Shown here: positions 17,063 through 25,944 of the stretch, piece by piece
Position numbering within the stretch: the stretch's first letter is position 1
Layout of the letters: each line of letters starts with the position of its first letter
NCBI RefSeq assembly: GCF_000956475.1
Contig: NZ_JYJB01000008.1
Location: 62,001-126,000, forward strand
Origin: Microbacterium hydrocarbonoxydans
GTDB lineage: Bacteria; Actinomycetota; Actinomycetes; Actinomycetales; Microbacteriaceae
Length of the DNA stretch: 64,000 nt
Direction of reading: 5' to 3'
Position numbers and translations under genes: made by a program
Notes under the pieces: generated by a model
The model's input: the letters and a program-made list of their open reading frames with translations, nothing else
What the model was told of the DNA's origin: nothing
The model's database searches: none

Positions 17063-17766
17063 TCCGGGTGCTCCTGGTCGACGACCACGCCATGCTGCGG
17101 GCGGGATTCCGCACGATCCTCGAGAGCCAGCCCGACATCGCCGTGGTGGGCGAGGCTGGAACGGGCGCAGAGGCCACCGTGCTCGCGTCGACCCTGCGGC
17201 CCGACGTCATCACGATGGACGTGCAGATGCCCGACATGGACGGCATCGAGGCGACCCGCCGCATCGTCGCCGACCCGGAGGTCGCCGCCGCCATCGCGAT
17301 CGTGACGACGTTCGATCGCGACGACTACCTCTTCCAGGCTCTGGATGCCGGGGCCGCCGGATTCCTCCTGAAGAACGCCGGACCGGAAGACCTCATCACC
17401 GCTGTCCGTGCGCTCGCCGCGGGCGATGGGATGCTCTCGCCCGAGGTGACGCGGCGGGTGCTCGCCCGGTTCGCAGCTCCCGCTGGGCCGGCCGCGCAGG
17501 CCGCCCCGGCCTCCGCCGCCTCCCCGGCCTCCGCCCTCTCTCCCGCTCCGCGACCCGCGCCCGTGACGCTGGCCGAGCCCCTCACCGACCGCGAGGCTGA
17601 GGTGCTCGTGCTGCTCGCCGACGCCCGCAGCAATGCCGAGATCGCGACCGCGCTGTTCATCGGAGAGGCGACGGTGAAGACGCACGTGTCGAGGATCCTG
17701 CAGAAGCTGGGCGCCCGAGACCGCGTGCAGGCCGTCGTGACGGCGCACCGGATGGGGCTCGCGTAG
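17059..17766 (+). CDS. Response regulator, NarL/FixJ family
   Basis: A 235-residue regulator. The receiver domain (1-120) has DDH at 8-10, phosphoacceptor Asp54 in ITMDVQMPDMDG and Lys in FLLKNAG. An unusually long Ala/Pro-rich linker (about residues 135-172, e.g. APAGPAAQAAPASAASPASA) separates it from a LuxR-type HTH (LTDREAEVLVLLADARSNAEIA to VKTHVSRILQKLGARDRVQAVV). It starts at a GTG inside the kinase stop codon region, so the two are translationally coupled. Confidence 0.94.
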   Translation: MIRVLLVDDHAMLRAGFRTILESQPDIAVVGEAGTGAEATVLASTLRPDVITMDVQMPDMDGIEATRRIVADPEVAAAIAIVTTFDRDDYLFQALDAGAAGFLLKNAGPEDLITAVRALAAGDGMLSPEVTRRVLARFAAPAGPAAQAAPASAASPASALSPAPRPAPVTLAEPLTDREAEVLVLLADARSNAEIATALFIGEATVKTHVSRILQKLGARDRVQAVVTAHRMGLA

Positions 17767-17788
17767 GCGACGAGCCGATTCGCACCAG

Positions 17789-17794
17789 TACCCT
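17789..17794 (+). promoter_or_regulatory. -10 element, leaderless promoter of the BenE-like gene
   Basis: TACCCT, then 7 nt (cggaacc) and the ATG at 17802; no SD. Confidence 0.45.
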
Positions 17795-17801
17795 CGGAAC
17801 C

Positions 17802-18983
17802 ATGCCCGAGGCCGCACCGCTGACACGTCCGATCATGGCCGGCGTCGTGACGGCGCTGGTCGGCTTCACGAGCTCCTTCGCGGTCGTGCTCACGGGCCTC
17901 TCCGCCGTCGGCGCGACGCCGAGCCAGTCCGCGAGCGGCCTGCTCGCGGTGAGTCTCACGATGGGTGCCGCCTGCGTGGTGCTCGCCTGGCGGTATCGGA
18001 TGCCGATCACCTCCGCCTGGTCGACTCCGGGCGCCGCCCTGCTCGCCGCGACGGGCGCGGTCGAAGGAGGATGGCCGGCCGCGGTCGGGGCCTTCCTGAT
18101 CACCGGCGCCCTGATCCTGCTGACCGCGCTGTGGCCGGCCCTCGGCGCACTGATCGCCCGCATCCCGCCGTCGATCGCACAGGCGATGCTCGCGGGCGTG
18201 CTGCTGCCGCTGTGCCTCGCCCCGATTACGGGACTCGTCGAGAATCCGTGGGGCGTGGTGCCGGTCGTGCTGACCTGGCTGGTGTTCGCGCGGCTCGCGC
18301 CGCGCTGGGCGGTGCCGCTCGCGTTCGTCGCGGCATCCGTCGTCGTCGCGATCTCCCTCATCCAGGCAGGTTCCGCGGTCGACCCCGCGCTGCTCGTTCC
18401 GCGGGTCGAGCTGACGGCGCCGACGTTCACCCTGGGCGCCGCGGTGGGCATCGCGCTGCCGCTGTTCATCGTCACCATGGCCTCGCAGAACGTGCCGGGC
18501 ATCGCCATCATGCGCAGCTTCGGGTACGAGGTCCCGTGGCGGCCGGCGATGCTGGTCACCGGATTGGGCACCGCGATCGGGGCCCCCGCGGGCGGACACG
18601 CGATCAACCTCGCCGCCATCAGCGCCGCCCTCGCCGCGGCGCCCGACGCCGACCCAGACCCCGAACGGCGCTGGGTCGCGGGCGTCTCCACGGGCATCTC
18701 GTACCTCGTGCTCGGCGGCTGCTCGGCGGCCTTCGCCGCCCTGGTGCTGCTGGCGCCGCACGCCGTCATCCCTGCGGTCGCGGGTCTCGCCCTGTTCGGC
18801 GCGTTCGGCTCGGCCGTGCAGCAGGCGATCGACGACCCCGGCGAGCGCCTGCCGGCTGTGGCGACTTTTCTCGTCGCAGCATCCGGCGTCGCCGTCCTGG
18901 GAGTGAGCGCCGCTTTCTGGGCCCTCGTCGCCGGCCTTCTCGTGCGGGCCGTGCTGCACACCGGAAAGCGCCCGCGGCGTTAG
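17802..18983 (+). CDS. BenE family benzoate-type transporter
   Basis: A 393-residue membrane protein with about 11-12 helices that fits the BenE family: PLTRPIMAGVVTALVGFTSSFAVVL at the N-terminus, YRMPITSAWSTPGAALL, and the hallmark GLGTAIGAPAGGHAINLAAISAALAA. Family members are benzoate/H+ symporters related to NCS2 carriers. No aromatic catabolic gene is adjacent, so benzoate is a family-based guess. Its TAG stop forms part of the -10 hexamer (TAGCGT) of the next gene. Confidence 0.85.
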   Translation: MPEAAPLTRPIMAGVVTALVGFTSSFAVVLTGLSAVGATPSQSASGLLAVSLTMGAACVVLAWRYRMPITSAWSTPGAALLAATGAVEGGWPAAVGAFLITGALILLTALWPALGALIARIPPSIAQAMLAGVLLPLCLAPITGLVENPWGVVPVVLTWLVFARLAPRWAVPLAFVAASVVVAISLIQAGSAVDPALLVPRVELTAPTFTLGAAVGIALPLFIVTMASQNVPGIAIMRSFGYEVPWRPAMLVTGLGTAIGAPAGGHAINLAAISAALAAAPDADPDPERRWVAGVSTGISYLVLGGCSAAFAALVLLAPHAVIPAVAGLALFGAFGSAVQQAIDDPGERLPAVATFLVAASGVAVLGVSAAFWALVAGLLVRAVLHTGKRPRR

Positions 18984-18986
18984 CGT
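18981..18986 (+). promoter_or_regulatory. -10 element, leaderless promoter overlapping the BenE stop codon
   Basis: TAGCGT begins on the BenE-like stop codon and is followed by 6 nt (ggaact) and the GTG at 18993. Confidence 0.45.
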
Positions 18987-18992
18987 GGAACT

Positions 18993-20144
18993 GTGAGCGC
19001 TCCAGGATTCTTCGACGCCAGGCCTCTCGTCGATCCCGTCGACAGCGCCGAGGTCGCGCGCTTCGCGCGAGAGCAGCGCGGGGCAGGGGCGTCGGCATCT
19101 CAGGTGATCGCGTGGGTGATCCTCGCGATCGTGGTGGTGCTCTTCATCGTTCCGATCGTCTACGTGATGGCGATGGGACTCGGGTACGCGATCGCGCGGG
19201 GCGCCGGCGTCGCCGTCGCCGCTCTGCTCGCCACCGTGTTCACGGGCGGGCTCGTCGCTCTCGGCGTCATCGCGGTGCAGCGGGCCAGGGCCGCTCGGGC
19301 GCTGGCCTCATACCGGCTCGCGAGCTTCGCGGCCGCGAACTCGATGCAGTACTTCGCGCGGTTCGACGCCCCGCCCCTGCCGGGCATGATCTACTCCCAC
19401 GGCACGAGCCGCATGTCGACCGACGTCGTGCGGGGCACCTCGCCGCGCTTCGTCGAGTTCGGGAACTACCAGTACACGACCAGCAACGGCGAGAACTCGA
19501 CCACCCACCGCTGGGGGTACGTCGCCATCAAGCTCGACGTGCCGCTGCCGCACATCGTGCTCGACGCGCTGAGCGACAACACCCTCGGCTCCGACGTCGC
19601 AGCCGGCTACTCCCGTGAACAGCGGCTGTCGCTCGAGGGCGACTTCGACAGGTACTTCTCGCTGTTCTGCCCCTCGGGCTATGAGGTCGACGCTCTCTAC
19701 CTGTTCACCCCCGACGTCATGGCGCGCTTCATCGACAGCCTCGCGCAGCTCAACGTCGAGATCGTCGACGACTGGATGTTCTTCTACACCCGACGGCCCG
19801 TGTCGACGCTGGACCCTGCGACCTGGTCGTGGCTCTTCGGCGCGGTCGCGGCGATGATGACGAAGCTCGACCAGTGGGCGCGGTGGCGCGACGACCGGCT
19901 GCGTACCCTCGCCCAGCCTGCCGCTGCGGCGGCAGGGGCCGCGGCTGCGGGTCCGGCATCCGCCCTGCCCTTCGCCCCGCCCACCGCGCTGCTCACCCCG
20001 CCGCCTCCCGGCGTCGCCCCGCCGGGGCGACGGCTGCGCACGCGGAGCCCGTGGCTGATCATCGCGATCCTGGTGGCCGTCGTCGGCGGAATGGCTCTGC
20101 TGCCGTTCGCGCTCGGCATCGTGGCTGTGCTCTTCTCGCGCTGA
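18993..20144 (+). CDS. Membrane protein of unknown function
   Basis: A 383-residue protein I do not recognise. Two hydrophobic helices lie near the N-terminus (about residues 37-65 and 70-93) and one at the very C-terminus (about 350-380). The 220-residue middle is soluble and rich in aromatic residues, with FGNYQYTTSNGENSTTHRWGYVAIKLDVPLPHIVLDA and an FDRYFSLFCPSGYEVDALYLFTPDVM block. A Pro/Ala-rich linker (PPTALLTPPPPGVAPPG) precedes the last helix. The layout recalls membrane proteins with an internal DUF3137-like domain, but that is a resemblance only. It has its own leaderless promoter. Confidence 0.8.
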   Translation: MSAPGFFDARPLVDPVDSAEVARFAREQRGAGASASQVIAWVILAIVVVLFIVPIVYVMAMGLGYAIARGAGVAVAALLATVFTGGLVALGVIAVQRARAARALASYRLASFAAANSMQYFARFDAPPLPGMIYSHGTSRMSTDVVRGTSPRFVEFGNYQYTTSNGENSTTHRWGYVAIKLDVPLPHIVLDALSDNTLGSDVAAGYSREQRLSLEGDFDRYFSLFCPSGYEVDALYLFTPDVMARFIDSLAQLNVEIVDDWMFFYTRRPVSTLDPATWSWLFGAVAAMMTKLDQWARWRDDRLRTLAQPAAAAAGAAAAGPASALPFAPPTALLTPPPPGVAPPGRRLRTRSPWLIIAILVAVVGGMALLPFALGIVAVLFSR

Positions 20145-20210
20145 TCCGCCGCCAGGGGGACTCCGCACCAATCCGCCGTGCGGAGGATGCCCCGCCCTGT
20201 GCGCCGGTCA

Positions 20211-20249
20211 TAGCGTGAGGTCATGCGTTGTACTGAGCGGACGGAGTGA
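20211..20249 (+). other. Possible leaderless mini-ORF upstream of the ABC transporter genes
   Basis: TAGCGT (20211-20216) is followed by 6 nt and an ATG (20223) that opens an 8-codon frame ending in TGA at 20249, 6 nt before the GTG of the ABC gene. The spacing equals that of the leaderless promoters in the window, so the peptide could be the first thing translated from this transcript. The same bases belong to a dispersed repeat, so chance is possible. Confidence 0.3.
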
Positions 20250-20255
20250 GCCGAA

Positions 20256-21152
20256 GTGACCACAGGAAAGCTCGAACTGAGCGGCATCACCAAGAGCTAC
20301 GGCGCGCGGCGCGTGCTCGACGACGTCTCGTTCCAGGTCGCCCCCGGGCGCCTCACGGGCTTCGTCGGCGGAAACGGCGCCGGCAAGACCACGACCATGC
20401 GGATCGTGCTCGGCCTGCTCTCGGCCGACGGCGGGCGGGTGGAGCTCGACGGCTCACCACTCACCGCCGAGGACCGCAGGCACTTCGGCTACATGCCCGA
20501 GGAACGCGGTCTGTACCCGAAGATGAAGGTGCTCGAGCAGATCGTCTACCTCGCGCGGCTGCACGGATTCAGCAAGACGGATGCCGCGGCTCGCGCCACC
20601 GCCCTGCTCACCGAGCTCGGGCTCGACGCCCGTCTGAACGACACGATCGAGTCGCTCTCGCTCGGAAACCAGCAGCGCGCGCAGGTCGCGGCCTCGCTCG
20701 TGCACGACCCCGAGGTGCTGATCCTCGACGAGCCGTTCTCGGGTCTCGACCCGCTCGCGGTCGATGTGGTCGCCGGCGTCCTGCAGGCGAGCGCCGCGAA
20801 GGGCGCGGCGATCCTGTTCTCCTCGCACCAGCTCGACGTCGTCGAGCGGCTCTGCGACGACCTCGTGATCCTGGCAGGCGGCACGATCCGGGCGGCGGGT
20901 TCCCGCGACGCGCTGCGCGCCGAGCACGCCGGCGACCGGTACGAGCTCGTCTCGGCCGGAGACGCCGGCTGGCTGCGCACGGAGCCCGGCATCACGGTCC
21001 TCGATTTCGAAGGCGGCTACGCCCTGTTCGAAGCCGAGAGCGCTGAGACCGCGCAGCGCGTGCTGCGCGCCGCGGTCGACCGCGGCGACGTCGCGAGCTT
21101 CGCCCCCAAGCATCCGTCCCTCGCGCAGATCTTCAAGGAGGTCATCCAGTGA
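20256..21152 (+). CDS. ABC transporter ATP-binding protein (NatA-like exporter)
   Basis: A 298-residue ATPase. Walker A is GGNGAGKTT, the signature is the NatA-type LSLGNQQRAQ instead of LSGGQ, Walker B is VLILDEPFSGLD, and the switch His is in SSHQLD. The C-terminal 80 residues form the DUF4162-like tail of this exporter class (GSRDALRAEHAGDRYELVSA to SLAQIFKEVI). The GTG start is preceded by GGAG at 9 nt, inside a dispersed repeat. It overlaps the permease gene by 4 nt. Related pairs export Na+, antibiotics or peptides; the substrate is unknown here. Confidence 0.92.
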   Translation: MTTGKLELSGITKSYGARRVLDDVSFQVAPGRLTGFVGGNGAGKTTTMRIVLGLLSADGGRVELDGSPLTAEDRRHFGYMPEERGLYPKMKVLEQIVYLARLHGFSKTDAAARATALLTELGLDARLNDTIESLSLGNQQRAQVAASLVHDPEVLILDEPFSGLDPLAVDVVAGVLQASAAKGAAILFSSHQLDVVERLCDDLVILAGGTIRAAGSRDALRAEHAGDRYELVSAGDAGWLRTEPGITVLDFEGGYALFEAESAETAQRVLRAAVDRGDVASFAPKHPSLAQIFKEVIQ

Positions 21153-22219
21153 ACCCTTCATCCGCGATCTGGCTCGTCGCCGAGCGCGAGATCGGCTCGA
21201 AGCTGCGCAGCAAGACGTTCCTGATCTCCACCGGCATCCTGCTGCTCATCGCGCTCGCCGGCATCCTGATCGGCGGATTCACGAGCAAGAACCCCGAGGC
21301 CACAACGGTCGCTGTGACCTCGCAGACGATCGCCGCCGTCGAGGCGCTGCCGAACGTCGAGGTCACCGAGGTCGCCGACCGAGGAGAAGCCGAGAAGCTC
21401 GTGCGCTCGGAGGACGTGGAGGCGGCCGTGCTGCCCGATGACGGCCCGCTCGGCTACACCGTGATCGCCCTCATGGACGCTCCCGGCGACATCGTGAGCG
21501 GACTGTCGGTCTCGCCGTCGGTCGAGATCCTGGATCCCGCCACCACGAATCCCCTGCTTCGGTACTTCATCGCGATCGGCTTCGGCCTGGTGTTCTTCAT
21601 GGCCGCGTCGACGTTCGGCGCCACCATCGCGCAGAGCGTCGTCGAGGAGAAGCAGACCCGCGTCGTCGAGGTGCTGCTGTCGTCGATCTCGGCCCGCACG
21701 CTGCTGGCAGGCAAGGTGATCGGCAACACGGTGCTGGCGATGGCGCAGATCGTCGCTCTCGCCGCGATCGCCACGGTCGGGCTCATCGTCATGGGTCAGA
21801 ACGAGGTGCTCGCAGGTCTCGGGGCGCCGATCATCTGGTTCACGGTCTTCTTCCTGTTCGGGTTCGTGCTGCTGGCCGCCCTCTATGCCGCAGCCGCCTC
21901 GATGGTGTCGCGCATGGAGGACATCGGATCGACCACGACGCCGATCATGATGCTCGTGATGGCGCCGTACTTCCTGGTGATCTTCTTCAACGACAACCCG
22001 CTCGTGCTGACGATCATGTCGTACGTGCCGTTCTCGGCCCCGGTCGGGATGCCGATGCGCCTGTTCGTCGGAGAGGCGCAGTGGTGGGAGCCGCTGGTCT
22101 CGCTGGCGATCCTGCTCGCGTCGTGCGTGGCCGCGATCATGGTCGGAGCGAAGATCTACGAGAACTCGCTGCTGCGCATGGGTACGAAGGTCAAGCTCGC
22201 CGAGGCGCTGCGCGGCTGA
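21149..22219 (+). CDS. ABC-2 type transporter permease (NatB-like)
   Basis: A 356-residue permease. One N-terminal helix (TFLISTGILLLIALAGILIGGF) is followed by an extracytoplasmic domain of about 120 residues. Five C-terminal helices follow, with the ABC-2 signature VVEEKQTRVVEVLLSSISARTLLAGKVIGNTVL. This one-plus-five layout is that of NatB and related exporters. The start is a GTG in the overlap GTGA with the ATPase gene, which makes a two-gene exporter. It ends 40 bp before a nested inverted repeat that separates it from convergent putA. Confidence 0.9.
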   Translation: MNPSSAIWLVAEREIGSKLRSKTFLISTGILLLIALAGILIGGFTSKNPEATTVAVTSQTIAAVEALPNVEVTEVADRGEAEKLVRSEDVEAAVLPDDGPLGYTVIALMDAPGDIVSGLSVSPSVEILDPATTNPLLRYFIAIGFGLVFFMAASTFGATIAQSVVEEKQTRVVEVLLSSISARTLLAGKVIGNTVLAMAQIVALAAIATVGLIVMGQNEVLAGLGAPIIWFTVFFLFGFVLLAALYAAAASMVSRMEDIGSTTTPIMMLVMAPYFLVIFFNDNPLVLTIMSYVPFSAPVGMPMRLFVGEAQWWEPLVSLAILLASCVAAIMVGAKIYENSLLRMGTKVKLAEALRG

Positions 22220-22263
22220 GGCGATCACGCCCGGCACGCGGCGCGCTCACGGCCGGGTTGCGC

Positions 22264-22345
22264 GCCGACGCCCCACCCAGCTGACGACGCCCCACCTCAC
22301 GGACGTCCGCGAGGTGGGGCGTCGTCGCGCAGGTGGGGCGCCGGC
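22264..22345. repeat. Nested-dyad repeat, locus A (GACGCCCCACC subfamily)
   Basis: The inner stem ACGACGCCCCACCTC (22284-22298) pairs perfectly with 22311-22325 around the 12-nt loop ACGGACGTCCGC. An outer stem, GCCGACGCCCCACC (22264-22277) with 22332-22345, repeats the same core with one mismatch. It lies between the convergent ABC permease and putA genes and could act as a bidirectional terminator. Locus B at 38160 has the same architecture and nearly the same loop. Confidence 0.85.
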
Positions 22346-22362
22346 ACCGTCTGGAGATGGGA

Positions 22363-25300
22363 TCAGATCACGCCGTCGGCCAGGTTCGTCGGGTTGCCGA
22401 AGCGGTGGTTGGTGATCGAGACGGCCTGCTCGTGCAGGAACGGCAGCATCTCGACGCGACCGGCTCCGGTCACGGCGTGCGACCAGACCGCGACGTCGGG
22501 AATGCCGCCGAGCGCCTGGAACAGCGGCGCCGGGTCGCCGCCGACGAGACGAACCCGCCGCCAAGTGTGCGCGGCCTTCGACTGCGCCTTCGCGAAGCGC
22601 TTGACCCAGGCGGCGTCCTTCTCGTGCGTGACGTCGACGCCGGCCGCGCGCAGCGCCTTCTCGACAGGCGAAGGCAGCGCGGGCGCCGAGACCGTGAACG
22701 GGCTGCCGCTGCGCAGGGCGGCGGCGAGGACGCGGATGCCGTCGACGAGAGGCGCGCGCTCCGCGATGCGCACGTCGACCTCGGTCGGCCGGTACCGGAA
22801 CACGTTGCGCTCGACTCCCAGGCCCGACTTGTCGCTGGTGATGCCGAACTCGCTCGTCCAGGCCTGCTCGTCGGACGCGGCCGCACGGCGCAGCCACTCG
22901 GATTCGACCGGGTCGAGCGCACCGTCGGCGGCGGAGAGCAGCCGGGCGATCGGGGCCGAGATCGCGGCCCCCGGTGCCGCGGCGGGCAGCTCGGCGGGCT
23001 GCCACTCTCCCAGGCCGAGCAGATAGTTCGGGCCGCCGGCCTTGGCCCCCGCACCCACGGCCGAGCGCTTCCACCCGCCGAAGGGCTGGCGCTGCACGAT
23101 GGCACCGGTGATCCCGCGGTTCACGTAGAGGTTGCCGGCCTCGACACGGTCGAGCCAGGTGGCGACCTCGTCGGAGTCCAGCGAGTGGATGCCGGCGGTG
23201 AGGCCGTAGTCCACGGCGTTCTGCAGACGGATGGCCTCGTCGAGGTCCTTCGCGCGCATCACGCCGAGCACGGGGCCGAAGAACTCGGTCATGTGCGTGG
23301 TCGAGCCGGGCGCGACGCCGGTCTTCACGCCCGGCGTCCACTGCCGGCCCTCTTCGTCGAGCTTCTTGGGCTCGACGAGCCAGCGCTCTCCCCTGTCGAG
23401 AGTCGTGAGCGCCTTCAGCAGCTTGCCGTTCGCCGGTTCGATGATCGGCCCCATCTGCGTGGCGGGGTCGCTCGGCACGCCGACGCGCATCGAGGTGACG
23501 GCATCCACCAGCTGACGCTCGAACCTCTTCGAGTCGGCGACCGAGCCGACGAGGATCGCGAGGGATGCCGCCGAGCACTTCTGCCCCGCATGGCCGAAGG
23601 CGCTGCGCGCCACGTCGGCGGCTGCAAGGTCGAGGTCGGCCGAGGGCGTCACGATGATCGCGTTCTTGCCGCTGGTCTCGGCGAGCAGAGGCAGATCCGC
23701 GCGGAACGACCGGAACAGCTGCGCGGTCTCGTAGGCGCCGGTGAGGATCACCCGGTCGACGACGGGGCTCGAGACGAGCTGCGTGCCGAGATCGCGCGAG
23801 GCGAGGTCGACGAGGACGAGCAGGTCGCGCGGCACGCCGGCGGCCCACAGCGCCTCGACCATCACGGCGCCGCAGCGCTGGGTGAGCTTGGCCGGCTTGA
23901 TCACCGCCGCCGATCCCGACGCGAGCGCGGCGAGCACGCCGCCTGCGGGGATCGCCACGGGGAAGTTCCACGGCGGGGTGACGACCGTGACCTTCGACGG
24001 CACGAACTCCGCGCCGGTGATCTTCTCGAGATCGAGGGCGCGCTCGGCGTAGTAGTTCGCGAAGTCGATGGCCTCGGAGATCTCGGGGTCGGCCTCGGCG
24101 ATCGTCTTGCCCGCCTCGTGAGCCATGATCTCGATGAGCTGCCCTCGACGTGCTGCCAGCTCGGCCCCGGCGCGATGCAGCACGGCGGCGCGATCCGCGG
24201 CGGGGAGCGCAGCCCACTTCTCGGCGGCGGCGGACGCTGCGGCGAACACCTCGTCGAGCTGCGCGGCCGTCTCGATACGAGCGGCGGCGATCGCTCCCTC
24301 GCCGAGCGTGGAGTTCACGCTGCGGCGCAGGATCTCGCGGCCCCAGGCGCGGTTCGCGGCGAGGGCCGGATCGGTGTCCGGCTCGTTGTGGAAGCCCGTC
24401 ACGGTGCGGGCCTGCTCGTCCGCGCGGTTCTGCACACGGTTCGGAGCCGGCACAGAGCGGTCGCGCTCGAGACCGGCGAGTGAGCGCTCGAAGCGCTCGC
24501 GCTCGCGCGTCAGCAGAGCGGGGTTCGAGGCGAGCTCGAACACGGCCGACATGAAGTTCTCAGGGCTCGCGTTCTCCTCCAGCCGGCGCACGAGGTAGGC
24601 GATCGCGACGTCGAACTCCGCCGGGTTCACGACCGGCGTGTAGAGGAGCAGGCGGCCCACGTCCTTGCGGACGGCCTCGGCTTGACCTGTGGCCATGCCG
24701 AGCAGCATCTCGTACTCCACGAAGGACTCGACGCCGCGCGCCTTCGCGAGCAGCCAGGTGTACGCGATGTCGAACAGGTTGTGTCCTGCGACGCCGATGC
24801 GCACGGCATCCAGCCGCTCGGGGGTCATCGCCCAGTCGAGCACGCGCTTGTAGTTCGTGTCGGAGTCCTGCTTGCTGGAGTAGGTCGCGAGCGGCCAGTC
24901 GTGGATCTTCGAGTCGACCTCCTCCATCGCGAGGTTCGCGCCCTTGACCACACGCACCTTGATGGGCGCCCCGCCGGCAGCCCGCCGGGCAGCGGCCCAC
25001 TCCTGCAGGTGCTGCATCGCGCCGAGCGCATCGGGAAGGTACGCCTGCAGCACGATGCCGGCCTCGAGCTTCTCGAGCCCCGGCTGGTCGAGGATGCTGG
25101 TGAACGCCGCGATCGTCAGGTCGAGGTCGCGGTACTCCTCCATGTCGAGGTTGATGAACTTCGGGGTCGGCGACGCCGCCGCCAGCTCGTACAGCGGAGT
25201 GAGCTTGGCGACCACGTCGGCGACGGCCTCGTCGAACGACCACATCGACAGCTGGCTGACGACGCTCGACACCTTGATCGAGACGTAGTCGACATCATCG

Positions 25301-25803
25301 CGGGCGAGGAAGTCGTAGGTCCCCTTGAGGCGCCGGCCGGCCTCGCGCTCGCCCAGCACTGCCTCGCCCAGGAGGTTCAGGTTCAGCCGGTTGCCGCTCT
25401 TGCGGAGCTTCGCGATCGCGGGCCCGAGCTTCGCGGGCGTGGCGTCGAGCACGAGGTGGCCCACCATCGCGCGCAGCACGCGGCGCGAGATCGGCACGAC
25501 GACGCCGGGGAGCTTCGGCGCCCAGAAGCCGCCGGTCTTGATCGCTGCGCGCAGGTAGCCGGGCAGGAGGGTCGGGGTGATCTCTGAGAGCTCGGCCAGC
25601 TTGCGTCCTGCGACGGAGAGGTCTTCTGGCCGCATCACGCCGTCGACGAAGCCGACGGTGAAGTCGAGCCCGTTGGGGTCTTTCAGCACCTCGGAGAGAC
25701 GCTGCGCTGCGGGCTCGACGGGGTACGTCTCGCTCTCCTTCAGCCAGCGCTGCACGAGGGCGGCGACCTCTTCGGTACGCGGGGTGGTGTCGACGACAGA
25801 CAT
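22363..25803 (-). CDS. putA: Bifunctional proline dehydrogenase / L-glutamate gamma-semialdehyde dehydrogenase
   Basis: A 1146-residue fusion that oxidises proline to glutamate in two steps. The FAD-dependent PRODH barrel (about 80-430) shows VSIKVSSVVSQLSMWSF, FINLDMEEYRDLDLTI and RVVKGANLAMEE. The NAD-dependent ALDH half (about 520-960) shows TPPWNFPVAIPAGG, catalytic Glu709 (LLAETSGKN) and nucleophile Cys743 (GQKCSA), 34 residues apart as in other ALDHs. The last 180 residues are a PutA C-terminal domain. There is no N-terminal ribbon-helix-helix, so it is not a self-repressor. The start ATG at 25803 has SD GGAAGG 10 nt upstream. It is divergent from a LysR gene that probably controls it. 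Confidence 0.96.
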   Translation of the reverse strand: MSVVDTTPRTEEVAALVQRWLKESETYPVEPAAQRLSEVLKDPNGLDFTVGFVDGVMRPEDLSVAGRKLAELSEITPTLLPGYLRAAIKTGGFWAPKLPGVVVPISRRVLRAMVGHLVLDATPAKLGPAIAKLRKSGNRLNLNLLGEAVLGEREAGRRLKGTYDFLARDDVDYVSIKVSSVVSQLSMWSFDEAVADVVAKLTPLYELAAASPTPKFINLDMEEYRDLDLTIAAFTSILDQPGLEKLEAGIVLQAYLPDALGAMQHLQEWAAARRAAGGAPIKVRVVKGANLAMEEVDSKIHDWPLATYSSKQDSDTNYKRVLDWAMTPERLDAVRIGVAGHNLFDIAYTWLLAKARGVESFVEYEMLLGMATGQAEAVRKDVGRLLLYTPVVNPAEFDVAIAYLVRRLEENASPENFMSAVFELASNPALLTRERERFERSLAGLERDRSVPAPNRVQNRADEQARTVTGFHNEPDTDPALAANRAWGREILRRSVNSTLGEGAIAAARIETAAQLDEVFAAASAAAEKWAALPAADRAAVLHRAGAELAARRGQLIEIMAHEAGKTIAEADPEISEAIDFANYYAERALDLEKITGAEFVPSKVTVVTPPWNFPVAIPAGGVLAALASGSAAVIKPAKLTQRCGAVMVEALWAAGVPRDLLVLVDLASRDLGTQLVSSPVVDRVILTGAYETAQLFRSFRADLPLLAETSGKNAIIVTPSADLDLAAADVARSAFGHAGQKCSAASLAILVGSVADSKRFERQLVDAVTSMRVGVPSDPATQMGPIIEPANGKLLKALTTLDRGERWLVEPKKLDEEGRQWTPGVKTGVAPGSTTHMTEFFGPVLGVMRAKDLDEAIRLQNAVDYGLTAGIHSLDSDEVATWLDRVEAGNLYVNRGITGAIVQRQPFGGWKRSAVGAGAKAGGPNYLLGLGEWQPAELPAAAPGAAISAPIARLLSAADGALDPVESEWLRRAAASDEQAWTSEFGITSDKSGLGVERNVFRYRPTEVDVRIAERAPLVDGIRVLAAALRSGSPFTVSAPALPSPVEKALRAAGVDVTHEKDAAWVKRFAKAQSKAAHTWRRVRLVGGDPAPLFQALGGIPDVAVWSHAVTGAGRVEMLPFLHEQAVSITNHRFGNPTNLADGVI

Positions 25804-25892
25804 TGGCGGGGAACCTTCCACAGACAGGGCGCACGCCCGGGGTCCGCGTGCGTCTGGTTCATTGTCCGACCCGCGAGTAGGCTACGTCTATC

Positions 25893-25920
25893 AACCGATC
25901 TGCATGATTTCTGTTCGGTT
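25893..25920. promoter_or_regulatory. Inverted repeat between divergent putA and lysR-type gene
   Basis: AACCGA (25893-25898) and TCGGTT (25915-25920) are separated by 16 nt. The right arm runs into TAGAGT (25920-25925), a -10 candidate for the regulator gene. This is the expected place for a LysR-type binding site. The arms are short, so support is modest. Confidence 0.4.
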
Positions 25921-25944
25921 AGAGTGAACAATCGGAAGGATCGG

